Positions 27,927-36,679 of a DNA stretch of 64,000 nt are shown here, piece by piece. Numbering within the stretch: the first letter of the stretch is position 1; each line of letters starts with the position of its first letter. The notes beneath the pieces are model-generated. The model was not told the DNA's origin and did not search any database. It saw only the letters and a list, made by a program, of their open reading frames with translations. The position numbers and the translations under genes were made by a program. Source of the stretch: JABDIP01 sp965212545 (GTDB lineage Bacteria > Pseudomonadota > Alphaproteobacteria > DSM-16000 > Inquilinaceae); NCBI GenBank assembly GCA_965212545.1, contig CBDBVB010000029.1, forward strand, positions 1-64,000, given 5' to 3'.

Positions 27927-28205
27927 CTAGGACTGCTCTGCGACCCAGCGGACGAGGTCATCGACCGTGCGCAAGTCTTCCAGCGTGCCCTCGTCGATAT
28001 CCGGCGTGACAATGTCGAAATGGTCCTCGACGCCGATCTGGGTCTGGATCAGCGTCAAAGAATCGACGCCAAGCCCTTCCTCCAGAAGCGCATCGGAACG
28101 GATCGTTCCGGCGGGCCGCTCGAGAATCTGGGCCAGGATGTCGCAGACTCCCTCCTTGATCTCGTCGAAGCTCCAGGTTTCGTCCTTATACAGCAGCAGT
28201 GTCAT
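27927..28205 (-). CDS. Stand-alone acyl carrier protein
   Basis: 92 residues. The carrier motif LGVDSLTLIQTQ has the serine that takes 4'-phosphopantetheine, with acidic helix 2 and a C-terminal helix TVDDLVRWVAEQS. It is not the housekeeping AcpP (different sequence and no fab genes near). No synthase, ligase or transferase gene is adjacent, so the acyl partner is unknown. Confidence 0.8.
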   Translation of the reverse strand: MTLLLYKDETWSFDEIKEGVCDILAQILERPAGTIRSDALLEEGLGVDSLTLIQTQIGVEDHFDIVTPDIDEGTLEDLRTVDDLVRWVAEQS

Positions 28206-28504
28206 CGTCCTGTTCCAATCAGTCTTGCACTACGGTGCGATCGTTTGTGTCAGACCATCCTGGAATGGGCGTCTCACCGGCCTGTCTCGGCATTACCGCG
28301 ATGCGCCAACACGAAAATCGCCAGCCGAATCACGTCATTGGAGCGCTGAGACCCGTGCAGATACCGGCTGTGAATTGCCTTCCTGCAGCCGCGGTCCTCG
28401 CTGGCCCGAGGATCCCGGTGACGGATTTGTCGATCATGGACTTGCCTCGATCCCGCGTGGCGGATTTAGGATGGTGACGATCGCAGTCCGGCACGGAGGG
28501 TCTA
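28206..28504. other. Intergenic region
   Basis: 300 bases between the divergent acyl carrier and membrane-protein genes. Nothing gene-like is supported; promoters in both directions are expected. Confidence 0.4.
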
Positions 28505-28972
28505 ATGTCACGGCGAGGATTGAAGTTTTGGGCATTGCAGGGTCCCGGCTGGCTGCTGGTGCTCTATCTCGGCTATGCGCAGGGTATTCCGGCATTCGAC
28601 TACGATCTCGGCATCGCGATGGGAACCCAGGAACCGGCACAGAACGTCACCGAAGTCGGCACGGCCTTCTGGTGGGGTTTTGCCGTCGGCGACCTCGTCT
28701 TCTACATCCCGGTCCTGGCCGCCGGCCTGGCCGGACAGCTGATGGCGAGAGCCTGGAGTCGCGTGGCTCTTGCGGCCGCGCTCGGAATCACCGCTTACTG
28801 GCCGATCGTGGCGCTGGCGACCGTCGCCGCGGCGCGGGATGCGGCGGGCTGGAGCCTTCCCAGGGAATCGGAGTACTGGGTCGTGCTGCCGCTGATCGCG
28901 GGCTGGGGCCTATGGGGCCTCTGGCACCTGACGACGGAACCGGACCAATACGAGACGAGAGCGACCGGATAG
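28505..28972 (+). CDS. Small integral membrane protein
   Basis: 155 residues. GGAGGG lies seven bases before ATG 28505. Four hydrophobic segments: GPGWLLVLYLGYAQG, FAVGDLVFYIPVLAAGLAGQ, ALAAALGITAYWPIVALATV and YWVVLPLIAGWGLWGLWHL. No known domain. It is 37 bases upstream of the patatin lipoprotein gene on the same strand, so they may be co-transcribed. Confidence 0.7.
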   Translation: MSRRGLKFWALQGPGWLLVLYLGYAQGIPAFDYDLGIAMGTQEPAQNVTEVGTAFWWGFAVGDLVFYIPVLAAGLAGQLMARAWSRVALAAALGITAYWPIVALATVAAARDAAGWSLPRESEYWVVLPLIAGWGLWGLWHLTTEPDQYETRATG

Positions 28973-29009
28973 AGGGCCGTTCTGGCAGGATCATTGTGAG
29001 GACAAACTG

Positions 29010-30212
29010 ATGCGGATCGACAATTCTCAATTCAGCCTGCTGCTGATCCTGCTTTGCGTCGTCACCGGCTGCGCGGCGCCAAAGCGGTCGCCGGCCGTGC
29101 CCGAAGCCAGCTATCTGGATGCGGTCGTACCCGGCATGCCGGATGTGCGGTATTTCATCGACCAGGATACGAGCCTGTTCCTTCAGCATGGAATCGAAAG
29201 TGCCGGAAGAGAAAGAGACCAACTTGGAATTCAGAACAGCGAAGCAGGTTTGCCGCCGGCCAACTTCCTGGCGATTTCCGGCGGCGGAGACAATGGCGCA
29301 TTCGGCGCGGGCCTGCTGATAGGCTGGTCGCAGACGGGCGAGCGCCCCGAGTTCAAAGTGGTGACCGGCATCAGCACGGGTGCGCTGATAGCGCCCTTTG
29401 CCTTCCTGGGTCCGGATTATGACGCGCCGCTGCGCGAGGTCTACACCCAGGTGTCACCCGAGGACATCGCCGAGCCAAGGCCCTTTCTGGACATCATCTT
29501 CAAGGACAGCGCCGCCGATAACGCGCCCTTGTGGAACCTGGTGCGCGACTACGCCGGTCAGGAGATGCTGCAGGCGATCGGCGAAGAGTATGACAAGGGT
29601 CGCCTGCTTCTGATCGCTACGACCAACCTCGATGCCCAACGGCCAATCGTGTGGAACATCGGTGAGATCGCCAATAGCGGAAACCCGCGGGCTCTCGAGC
29701 TGTTCCAGAGCATTCTCATTGCCTCAGCGGCGATCCCCGGAGCCTTCCCGCCGGTGATGATCGACGTAGAGGTCAACGGGGCGGCATATCAGGAGATGCA
29801 TGTCGATGGCGGTACCATCTCGCAGGTCTTCATCTATCCGCCTTCGGTCAATCTAGGAGAGGCGGCCGATACCTATGGATTCGAGCGCGACAGGGTTCTT
29901 TATGTGATCCGGAACGCCCGGCTCGACGAGGAATGGGCCGATGTCGAACGGCGAACATTCGATATTGCCAGTCGGGCAATCGCCACCCTGATCCAGACCC
30001 AGGGTGTTGGCGACCTTTACCGGATCTATCTTTCCTCGATTCGCGACGAGATCGACTACAACCTTGCTTTCATCCCGTCGTCCTTCGACGCCGAGCGCGA
30101 AGAGCAATTCGATACCGCCTACATGAACCAGCTTTTCGATGTTGGCTACCAGATGGCGCTGGCGGGATATCCCTGGGAGAAGTATCCGCCCGGTTACAAT
30201 CCCGACGACTGA
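29010..30212 (+). CDS. Patatin-like phospholipase lipoprotein
   Basis: 400 residues, intact. Lipobox VVTGC with acylated Cys21 after a hydrophobic signal (FSLLLILLCVVTGC). Patatin marks: FLAISGGGDNGAFGAG (oxyanion GGGxxG), VVTGISTGALIAPFAFLG (GxSxG nucleophile) and EMHVDGGTISQVF (DGG with the catalytic aspartate). Probably an outer-membrane-anchored lipid acyl hydrolase. Ends at a hairpin terminator. Confidence 0.92.
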   Translation: MRIDNSQFSLLLILLCVVTGCAAPKRSPAVPEASYLDAVVPGMPDVRYFIDQDTSLFLQHGIESAGRERDQLGIQNSEAGLPPANFLAISGGGDNGAFGAGLLIGWSQTGERPEFKVVTGISTGALIAPFAFLGPDYDAPLREVYTQVSPEDIAEPRPFLDIIFKDSAADNAPLWNLVRDYAGQEMLQAIGEEYDKGRLLLIATTNLDAQRPIVWNIGEIANSGNPRALELFQSILIASAAIPGAFPPVMIDVEVNGAAYQEMHVDGGTISQVFIYPPSVNLGEAADTYGFERDRVLYVIRNARLDEEWADVERRTFDIASRAIATLIQTQGVGDLYRIYLSSIRDEIDYNLAFIPSSFDAEREEQFDTAYMNQLFDVGYQMALAGYPWEKYPPGYNPDD

Positions 30213-30219
30213 ATGCCGC

Positions 30220-30245
30220 CGGCTGGAGTCGCCAGCCGTCTTTAT
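30220..30245 (+). terminator. Intrinsic terminator of the patatin gene
   Basis: CGGCTGG (30220-30226), loop AGTCG, CCAGCCG (30232-30238), followed by TCTTTAT. It overlaps the 3' end of the convergent cyclase gene. Confidence 0.6.
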
Positions 30246-32050
30246 GGATCGATTCGGTACACCTGGACCGGGGCCGTCCTGCCCTTGACTGCGAACGATC
30301 CCGCGGGCTCGTGCCTCACATCCAGTGTCATGGCGGCGATCACCTCTTCGCTGGCAAGGATGACGGTCTCGGCGTCCGGGGCGATTTCCTTGCCCAGCCC
30401 TTCGACGCGATTGGCGGTGTTCACCGTGTCGCCGACGACGGTGTAGTTCATCCGCGCCGGCGCCCCGATATTGCCGACCACCGCGGGCCCACGGTGCAGG
30501 CCCATGCGCATGCGGACAGGCGGCAGACCCTCATCGCGCCGCCGAGCATTGTCCTCCCGAACCGATCTGGCCATGGCGCACACTGCGCGAACCGCCCGGT
30601 CGGCCTGGTCCGGCTGTTCGTCCGGCGCGCCCCAGAAGCCCATAAGCGCGTCGCCGATGAATTTGTCGATGGTGCCCTCCTCGGTTTCGACGCATTCCGC
30701 CAGAAGCGCGAAATGATGATTGAGCAATTCGGCCGTCTCGCCAGCCGTCATCTTCTCGGACGCGGAGGTGAAACTGACGAGATCGGTGAAGAGGATGGTC
30801 AGGTCGCGCTCTTCCGATGCGATCTGCCTGTCGCCGTGCCCGATAAGGCGACGCACAAGCGAGCGCGGAACGTAGGTCTCGAACCAGCGCAGGGCGCCGA
30901 GCATGGCGTTAAAGGATTGTGCCTGTGAGTCCAGCTCCGCAAACGGACTGCGCGGCAACTCCTCCACATTCGAGATATCAAGTTTGGCGATACTGGCGGC
31001 GCCCGCGCTGGCGGCCCGGATCGGTCGGGCGATCTGGCGGCCGAAATAGACCGCGAGCACGACGCCCACCAGCAATATGACAACGCCGGCAATGACCGAG
31101 TCGCGCAGCCACTGGAACGGCGCCTCGGCGGTCTTGGCGTCCACATGGTGGCCGACGATCCAGCGCCTAGCGCCATAGCCCAGGACCTCGATAAGGGCGA
31201 AAACATAGCGTCTGCCCGCGATCTCCGTCTGCCGCAGAACGAGATCTCCAAGCTCGGGCATACCGTGCATGGGGTATTCCTCGGATTGCCTGATACTCTG
31301 CAGCACCGTATCGCCGACCCGATCAATATCGACCGTGGGATTGTCTTTCGAGAGTTCCGGATGGCTGGACGTCAGGCTGGGGTGGGCGATCAGTTGGTCG
31401 TCATCGGTCATGATGAAGGCTGTGCCGCGACTGCGGTCGCTGATCCGGCTGACCACTTCGGACAGCTCGTTCAACGAGACTGCGGCCAGAACGACGCCCT
31501 GAAATTCGCCATCCCGCCAGACCGGCCGGACGTAGTTCATGAAGGACCGTCGCTGGATTTCACTGAACAGGATCTCATTCCAGAACCCAGCGCCGCGTTC
31601 GCGCGCCGCCTGGAGTGTGCGCTCGGCGAAACCGGTATCCATCGACGGGCTCGTATCCAGGCGCCAGTCCTGGCGATCTCCACCTCGATAGGCCCGTATG
31701 ACCCTCGTTTTCGTGGCAATGTAGATGAGCGCCGTCACGTCGGGCGTTGCCGCCAGCGCACCCAGGAGGAAAACCGCGACCTGCTGGTCGTCGGCCGGAT
31801 CGAACGGACCGGTCGAAATCAGATCGGCGGCCCAATCTGCTTGTGCCACGGCCGGATCCAGATGACTGCGCAACTCGTCGATCGCGTGCTGACTTGACTT
31901 GTCCAACAGCTCGGCAACCAGCCCCAGGGTATTGCGCTTGCTGGACAGGTAACTGACCGTCAGCACCGATCCGAGCAGCACGACGACAAGGCCGACGAAT
32001 GTGGTCACGATCGTCAGCGAGATCGTGATCCGGCCCATGCGGAACCTCAT
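30242..32050 (-). CDS. CACHE-HAMP adenylate/guanylate cyclase (class III)
   Basis: 602 residues, intact. N-terminal membrane helix (TIVTTFVGLVVVLLGSVLTV), periplasmic sensor of about 270 residues with CACHE-like features (AATPDVTALIYIATKTRVIR, FMNYVRPVWRDGEFQGVVLA), second helix (DSVIAGVVILLVGVVLAVYF), HAMP (GRQIARPIRAASAGAASIAK), then the cyclase domain from about residue 416. Metal-binding aspartates are in ILFTDLVSFTS and FIGDALMGFWG; the transition-state Asn/Arg lie in VVGDTVNTANRVEGLGK. A ligand sensed outside the cell would control cAMP production. ATG 32038 has a better ribosome site (GAGG) than 32050. Convergent with the patatin gene. Confidence 0.92.
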   Translation of the reverse strand: MRFRMGRITISLTIVTTFVGLVVVLLGSVLTVSYLSSKRNTLGLVAELLDKSSQHAIDELRSHLDPAVAQADWAADLISTGPFDPADDQQVAVFLLGALAATPDVTALIYIATKTRVIRAYRGGDRQDWRLDTSPSMDTGFAERTLQAARERGAGFWNEILFSEIQRRSFMNYVRPVWRDGEFQGVVLAAVSLNELSEVVSRISDRSRGTAFIMTDDDQLIAHPSLTSSHPELSKDNPTVDIDRVGDTVLQSIRQSEEYPMHGMPELGDLVLRQTEIAGRRYVFALIEVLGYGARRWIVGHHVDAKTAEAPFQWLRDSVIAGVVILLVGVVLAVYFGRQIARPIRAASAGAASIAKLDISNVEELPRSPFAELDSQAQSFNAMLGALRWFETYVPRSLVRRLIGHGDRQIASEERDLTILFTDLVSFTSASEKMTAGETAELLNHHFALLAECVETEEGTIDKFIGDALMGFWGAPDEQPDQADRAVRAVCAMARSVREDNARRRDEGLPPVRMRMGLHRGPAVVGNIGAPARMNYTVVGDTVNTANRVEGLGKEIAPDAETVILASEEVIAAMTLDVRHEPAGSFAVKGRTAPVQVYRIDP

Positions 32051-32180
32051 CGCCCGCCCCGCATTACAAGCATCGTGCCGGTGTCATCGCCGCCGCGTTC
32101 GCCCATCGGAAAGCGTTATAGATCGCCAATTCTCCATATCACGGGCAGTCTTCATGCAGCCGGCGTCATCGCGTCCGCGC

Positions 32181-33020
32181 TTACTTGACCGCCCCTGACG
32201 TCAGCCCGCGGATCAGCTGTCGCGAGAAGATCAGGTAGAGCGCCACGATGGGCACGATCGCAAGTGTCAGCGAGGCAAGCACGGCATTCCAGTCGGTGAC
32301 GTATTGGCCGATGAAAGTCTGCACGCCCAAGGTGATGGTCTTGGTCGATTCCGAACTGGTGAGGATCAGCGGGAACCACAAATCGTTCCAGATCGGGATC
32401 ATGGTGAACACCGCCACCGTGGCGATCGCCGGCCGGGTCAGCGGCAGCACGATGCGGAAGAAGATCCAATACTCGGTGACCCCGTCGACCCGCGCCGCCT
32501 CCTTCAACTCCTTGGGAATCTGTCGCATGAATTCCGACAGGATGAAGATCGCCAGCGGCAGGCCCTGTGCCGTGTAGACCAGGATCAGCGCGGCCAGCGT
32601 GTCGATCAGATTGAGGTCGACCACCAGCCTGAGGATGCTGACCGTGCCCAGCCGGATCGGGATCATGATGCCGAGCGCCAGGTAGATCGACAGAAGCGTG
32701 TTGCCGCGGAAGCGATATTCCGACAGCGCCCAGGCCGCCATCGCCCCGGTCAGCAGCACCAGGAACAGCGAGACCAGGGTGACGATCAGGCTGTTTCCGA
32801 AAAACGTATCGAAGGCCGAGCGTTGCCAGACAGTGGTGAACCCGATGGTGGTGAAGCTGTCAGGCGTTGGGATCGCCAGCGGGTCGCTGAAGATCGCCCG
32901 GCGGCTCTTGAACGAGTTGCTCAGCACCAGGAAGATCGGAAACAGCGCGATGATGGTGTAACCGCCGAGCACGGCGTGCATCGTCACGGTGTTGGACAGC
33001 GACTGGGTGGTCTTTGCCAT
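32181..33020 (-). CDS. CUT1 sugar ABC transporter permease, MalG type
   Basis: 279 residues, intact. Six membrane helices. The coupling (EAA) loop is KELKEAARVDGVTEYWIFFR then IVLPLTRPAI, which touches the ATPase. Ends LIRGLTSGAVK, the usual MalG C-terminus. Third gene of the run binding protein, MalF-type, MalG-type; 16 bases after the MalF stop. No ATP-binding gene follows. Confidence 0.9.
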   Translation of the reverse strand: MAKTTQSLSNTVTMHAVLGGYTIIALFPIFLVLSNSFKSRRAIFSDPLAIPTPDSFTTIGFTTVWQRSAFDTFFGNSLIVTLVSLFLVLLTGAMAAWALSEYRFRGNTLLSIYLALGIMIPIRLGTVSILRLVVDLNLIDTLAALILVYTAQGLPLAIFILSEFMRQIPKELKEAARVDGVTEYWIFFRIVLPLTRPAIATVAVFTMIPIWNDLWFPLILTSSESTKTITLGVQTFIGQYVTDWNAVLASLTLAIVPIVALYLIFSRQLIRGLTSGAVK

Positions 33021-33036
33021 GTTGCCCGCGCTCCCG

Positions 33037-33972
33037 TTACAGCTCGTAGCGCTGCAAGCGCCGTTGGACGATGAAGAAATAGATCATCACGCCGACCAGG
33101 ATGATCAGGAACATCAGGGTCGCCACCGTCGCCCCCATGGTCGGATTGCCGAGCTGTAGCTGGTAGCCAAAGAAGGTGCGGTAGAACAGCGTGCCCATGA
33201 TGTCGGACGCGAAGTTCGGACCGGCAAGCGCGCCCTTGACCGCGTAGATCAGGTCAAAGGCGTTGAAATTGCCGACGAATGTCAGGATCGAGACGATTCC
33301 GATCGTCGGCCAGATCAGCGGCAGCTTGATGCGCCAGAAGACCTGGTAGTGGTTGGCGCCGTCGACCGTGGCGGCGTCAATCAGATCGTCGGGAATGTTC
33401 AGCAGCGCGGCATAGATCAGCATCATCGGGATGCCGACGAACTGCCAGACCGAGATCAGCGCCAGGGTAATCAGCGCCGAGCCCTCCAGGCCGAGCCAGG
33501 GCGCGAACCAACCGTCGAGACCGACCAGCGCCATCAGCCCCTCCGCCACGCCCCATAACGGGCTCAGGATCAGCTGCCAGACGAAGCCGATGATCACCAC
33601 CGATAACATGGTCGGCGTGAAGATCAGCGTGCGGTAGGCATTGCGACCCGGCAGCACGCGTGAGCTCAGCAGCGCGGCCAGAAGCAGGCCGATCGGGTTC
33701 TGCACCAGCATGTGGATCACGAAGAAGACGAAGTTGTTCTTCAACCCGCCCCAGAACCGCTCCGACCAGAGCGGGTCGGTCAGCAAGGTGATGTAGTTGC
33801 CGATCCCGACGAACACCTCGCCGGCGCCCTCGCCCGGGCCGAACAGGCTGAGCCGCAGACTATCCGCCAGCGGGTACACCATAAAGACCGTGTAGACCAG
33901 GGTCGCCGGCGCCAGGAACACGATGATGTGGTAAGGGAACGGTTTGCGTCGGCGACGAGCCGGCTGAGACAT
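33037..33972 (-). CDS. CUT1 sugar ABC transporter permease, MalF type
   Basis: 311 residues, intact. Six helices, starting FPYHIIVFLAPATLVYTVFM. Coupling loop IPDDLIDAATVDGANHYQVF then WRIKLPLIWPTIG. It has the ordinary short loop after helix 1, in contrast to the larger permease at 42451. Sits 78 bases after the binding protein gene. Confidence 0.9.
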   Translation of the reverse strand: MSQPARRRRKPFPYHIIVFLAPATLVYTVFMVYPLADSLRLSLFGPGEGAGEVFVGIGNYITLLTDPLWSERFWGGLKNNFVFFVIHMLVQNPIGLLLAALLSSRVLPGRNAYRTLIFTPTMLSVVIIGFVWQLILSPLWGVAEGLMALVGLDGWFAPWLGLEGSALITLALISVWQFVGIPMMLIYAALLNIPDDLIDAATVDGANHYQVFWRIKLPLIWPTIGIVSILTFVGNFNAFDLIYAVKGALAGPNFASDIMGTLFYRTFFGYQLQLGNPTMGATVATLMFLIILVGVMIYFFIVQRRLQRYEL

Positions 33973-34049
33973 GCCGTGCTCCGATTCTGGTCAGGGATCG
34001 GGCGAAGATTGGCGGGGCGGCGCCGGCCGACGCCGCCCCAATTGCCGCC

Positions 34050-35336
34050 CTATTGCTGCGGCGGGTACCAGTTGGCGAGGCCCGCCTGGACCTCGGCCGC
34101 CGCCTGCTCCGGCGTCAACGTGCCGTTGATCACCTGGGCGCTGACGTTCCACAGCTGGTTCTCCAGGTTCGGCTCGCCGCGCGAGAGGATCTGGTAGGAG
34201 TTGCGGATCGTCGACTCGCATACCCCGCGCCAGCTCAGGAACTCGTTCGCCAACGGATCGGACAGCGTCACCGAATGGCTGGACAGCGAGAAGAAGCCCG
34301 GCAGCGCATTGGAATATATGTCGGCGAATTCCTCGGTCGACATCCACTCAAGGAAGGTCCGCGCCGCCGCCTTCTGGCTGGAATTTGCGTTGATGGCCAA
34401 GGCGATATCGGTGTGGTCGCTGATGTAGCAGGTGTCCTGGCCGGCCGGCACCGGCGGCGAGAAGGCGCCCATCTCGAAGAACGCCTGGTTGTTGAACACC
34501 GAGATGTCCCAGGATCCCGCCGGGTATATCGCCGCCCGGCCGAGCGAGAACAAGTTCTGCGAATCCGGATAGGATTGTGCCTCGAACCCGCGTGGCAGAT
34601 AGGGTTTCCAGGCCGCGAGCGCCTCGAACGTGTCGATATAAGCCTGGTCGGTCAGATGACCGCTGCCATCGATCAGGGCCAGGCGCCCGGCCTCGCCGTT
34701 CCAATAATTCGGGCCGATATTCTGGAACCCCATGGTCGCCGACTCCCACTGGTCGGCCGTGCCCATGGCGATCGGGTCGTAGCTGCCGTCTTCCTTGATC
34801 GCATCCACGACCGCGTTGAATTCAGCGACTGTCGTCGGCTCGGACAGGCCAAGCTCGTCGAAGGCTTCCTTATTGTAGATAAAGCCGTGGATCACCGAGG
34901 CCATCGGCAGGCAGAAGACGGTCGAGCCGTCGTCGGTCACCCAGGCGCTCTTGGCGACATCGGAGAAGTTCTCCAAGCCCGACATGCCGTTGAGCGATTC
35001 CAGATGGCCGTCCAGGAACAACGCCAGCGAGGCGTCGAAGGGCCGGCAGGTGATCAGGTCGCCGGCCGTTCCGGCTTCCAGCTTGGCGTTCAGGGCGGCG
35101 TTGTATTCCGCCGGCGCCGAGGGCGCGAAGACGACCTCGATATCCGGATGCTTGGCGTTGAACGCCGGAATGATCTGGTCCTGCCAGATCACCAGATCGT
35201 CGTTCCGCCAGCTCTCGATGATCAGCGGCTCGGCCGCCGCCTGGCCGGTCGGCACTGCCAGGACGATGGCCGCCAACGCCCATTTCAGGCCCGAACGACT
35301 TCGTCTCGATCCGGCGACACTTGCTGCCTCGCGCAT
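34050..35336 (-). CDS. CUT1 sugar ABC transporter substrate-binding protein
   Basis: 428 residues from ATG 35336, chosen for the strong GGGAGGAG site; a longer frame reaches 35417. Signal peptide LKWALAAIVLAVPTGQAAAE. Family-1 binding fold: LIIESWRNDDLVIWQDQIIP, EVVFAPSAPAEYNAALNAKL, RPFDASLALFLDGHLESLNG, FCLPMASVIHGFIYNKEAFD and AAIYPAGSWDISVFNNQA. The closest functional class is alpha-glucoside or similar oligosaccharide uptake, but the ligand cannot be read off. First gene of a three-gene importer. Confidence 0.9.
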   Translation of the reverse strand: MREAASVAGSRRSRSGLKWALAAIVLAVPTGQAAAEPLIIESWRNDDLVIWQDQIIPAFNAKHPDIEVVFAPSAPAEYNAALNAKLEAGTAGDLITCRPFDASLALFLDGHLESLNGMSGLENFSDVAKSAWVTDDGSTVFCLPMASVIHGFIYNKEAFDELGLSEPTTVAEFNAVVDAIKEDGSYDPIAMGTADQWESATMGFQNIGPNYWNGEAGRLALIDGSGHLTDQAYIDTFEALAAWKPYLPRGFEAQSYPDSQNLFSLGRAAIYPAGSWDISVFNNQAFFEMGAFSPPVPAGQDTCYISDHTDIALAINANSSQKAAARTFLEWMSTEEFADIYSNALPGFFSLSSHSVTLSDPLANEFLSWRGVCESTIRNSYQILSRGEPNLENQLWNVSAQVINGTLTPEQAAAEVQAGLANWYPPQQ

Positions 35337-35589
35337 GTTTGCTCCTCCCAATGCGTGTTTCTTCTTCGGTGCGCCCGGCTTCTGCGTTTCGACTGCGTTC
35401 GCGGGCCTTCCAGCCATCGTGCGGCGACGCGAGGAGGCGAGTCAAGCAACGGCGGCTGAGGGTCAGCGATCCAGACAGCGATCCAGGCTGTACCCGATTG
35501 GCTTGCGCGGAGACCCTGATAGAATCACGGACGACATCGCGAGCCGGTCTTGCCAGGCCCGTCCATCTACACCGATTGGGAGTCCCGAG

Positions 35590-35982
35590 ATGCCAACAAT
35601 GCAGCGATCCATGCCGGTCATCGAGGTCGCCGATGTGAAAAAGAGCGCCGCCTTCTATGACGAGCAACTTGGATTCAGCCCCGGCACATTCTGGGGCGAT
35701 CCGCCGGCCTTCTGCATCGTCTGCCGCGACACGGTCACGATTGCGCTCGATCGCAGCCGAGCCGAGGATCGAACGCCCCAGAACCAGTACTGGGCCGCAT
35801 ATGTCTATGTCGACGATGTCGATGCCCTGGCCGAGGAGTTGCGCGCGAAGGGGGTGGAGATCATTCGCGGGCCGGAAGACCAACCTTATGGCTGTCGCGA
35901 GATCGACGTGCGGGACCCGGACGGCCACATCATCGGCTTCGGCCAGGACCTGCAGCCATCTAAGGCCGGTCCGGGGCTGTAG
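35590..35982 (+). CDS. VOC family protein (bleomycin-resistance/glyoxalase fold)
   Basis: 130 residues from ATG 35590. SMPVIEVADVKKSAAFYDEQ, LGFSPGTFWGDPPAFCIVCR, AAYVYVDDVDALAEELRAKG and CREIDVRDPDGHIIGFGQDL give the paired beta-alpha-beta-beta-beta modules and the His/Glu type metal side chains. Function unassigned. Followed by a clear terminator. Confidence 0.85.
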   Translation: MPTMQRSMPVIEVADVKKSAAFYDEQLGFSPGTFWGDPPAFCIVCRDTVTIALDRSRAEDRTPQNQYWAAYVYVDDVDALAEELRAKGVEIIRGPEDQPYGCREIDVRDPDGHIIGFGQDLQPSKAGPGL

Positions 35983-36032
35983 CAACGGCACCGAACCAAC
36001 AGCCTGCGGGCCCGACCGCGCCCACAACGAAT

Positions 36033-36070
36033 CCGGCCGACCTGCGCCTAGTCGCGGTCGGCCGGTTCTT
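36033..36070. terminator. Intrinsic terminator between convergent VOC and DoxX genes
   Basis: CCGGCCGACC (36033-36042) pairs perfectly with GGTCGGCCGG (36056-36065); the loop can pair further (GCG/CGC). TTCTT follows on the plus strand. Confidence 0.6.
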
Positions 36071-36104
36071 AGTCGACACCTGGGGTGCCGTTATCGGGTC
36101 AGCG

Positions 36105-36515
36105 CTAACGGCCGCCTAATCGGGCGTCGAGGCTGAGTGGTCCGGAACCGTTGGCCATGATCAAAAGCAGGCCGCCGGTCATCGCCAGGTTCTTCATGAA
36201 CATGATCTGCTGGATCTGCATCTGCGCCGGGTCGACGGCCCAATAAGCGTGGAAGATGAAAGTCGTCGGAATCGTGAACACGATCAGCGCCAAGGCGCCC
36301 CAGCGCGCCTTGAAACCAAGTATCACCGACAAGCTGCCGCCGACCTCGAGCACGATCGCGCCGATCAGGAACAAGGTGACCATCGGCATGCCGACGGACG
36401 CCATGTATCCAGCAGTTCCGTCCCAATTGAAGGTCTTGCTGATGCCGGACATCAAGAAGATGATCGCCAGCAATATCCGGCCCACGGCGGGGCCGAACTT
36501 CTCAACAGCTTGCAT
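36105..36515 (-). CDS. DoxX family membrane protein
   Basis: 136 residues, intact. Four helices: VGRILLAIIFLMSGISKTFN, MVTLFLIGAIVLEVGGSLSV, GALALIVFTIPTTFIFHAYW and FMKNLAMTGGLLLIMANGSG. The start (R-x-LLA-x-IFL-x-SG-x-SK) and the late MKNLA-x-GGLL block are DoxX hallmarks. Often linked to redox or thiol stress, which is not testable here. Confidence 0.9.
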   Translation of the reverse strand: MQAVEKFGPAVGRILLAIIFLMSGISKTFNWDGTAGYMASVGMPMVTLFLIGAIVLEVGGSLSVILGFKARWGALALIVFTIPTTFIFHAYWAVDPAQMQIQQIMFMKNLAMTGGLLLIMANGSGPLSLDARLGGR

Positions 36516-36679
36516 GAATGTCCCCTAGACAGTCCCTTGGACGGCCGAATGGCCGGCGCGCATTCTGTCGGGATGTCTGTAGACCTACAAACAAAACGCG
36601 AAGTGAAACGAGTGCGCTCGCGCGTTTGTGATCAGGTCCGGCATCACCGAGGACAGCCCCAATGCATTGGATCGTCTCA

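Noticed and set aside
28199..28477. Plus-strand frame between the acyl carrier and membrane-protein genes
   Set aside because: No similarity, no ribosome site, overlaps the start of the acyl carrier gene.
34053..35459. Long plus-strand open frame opposite the sugar binding-protein gene
   Set aside because: Arg-, Gln- and Asp-rich composition with no fold; it mirrors a clear binding-protein gene on the other strand.
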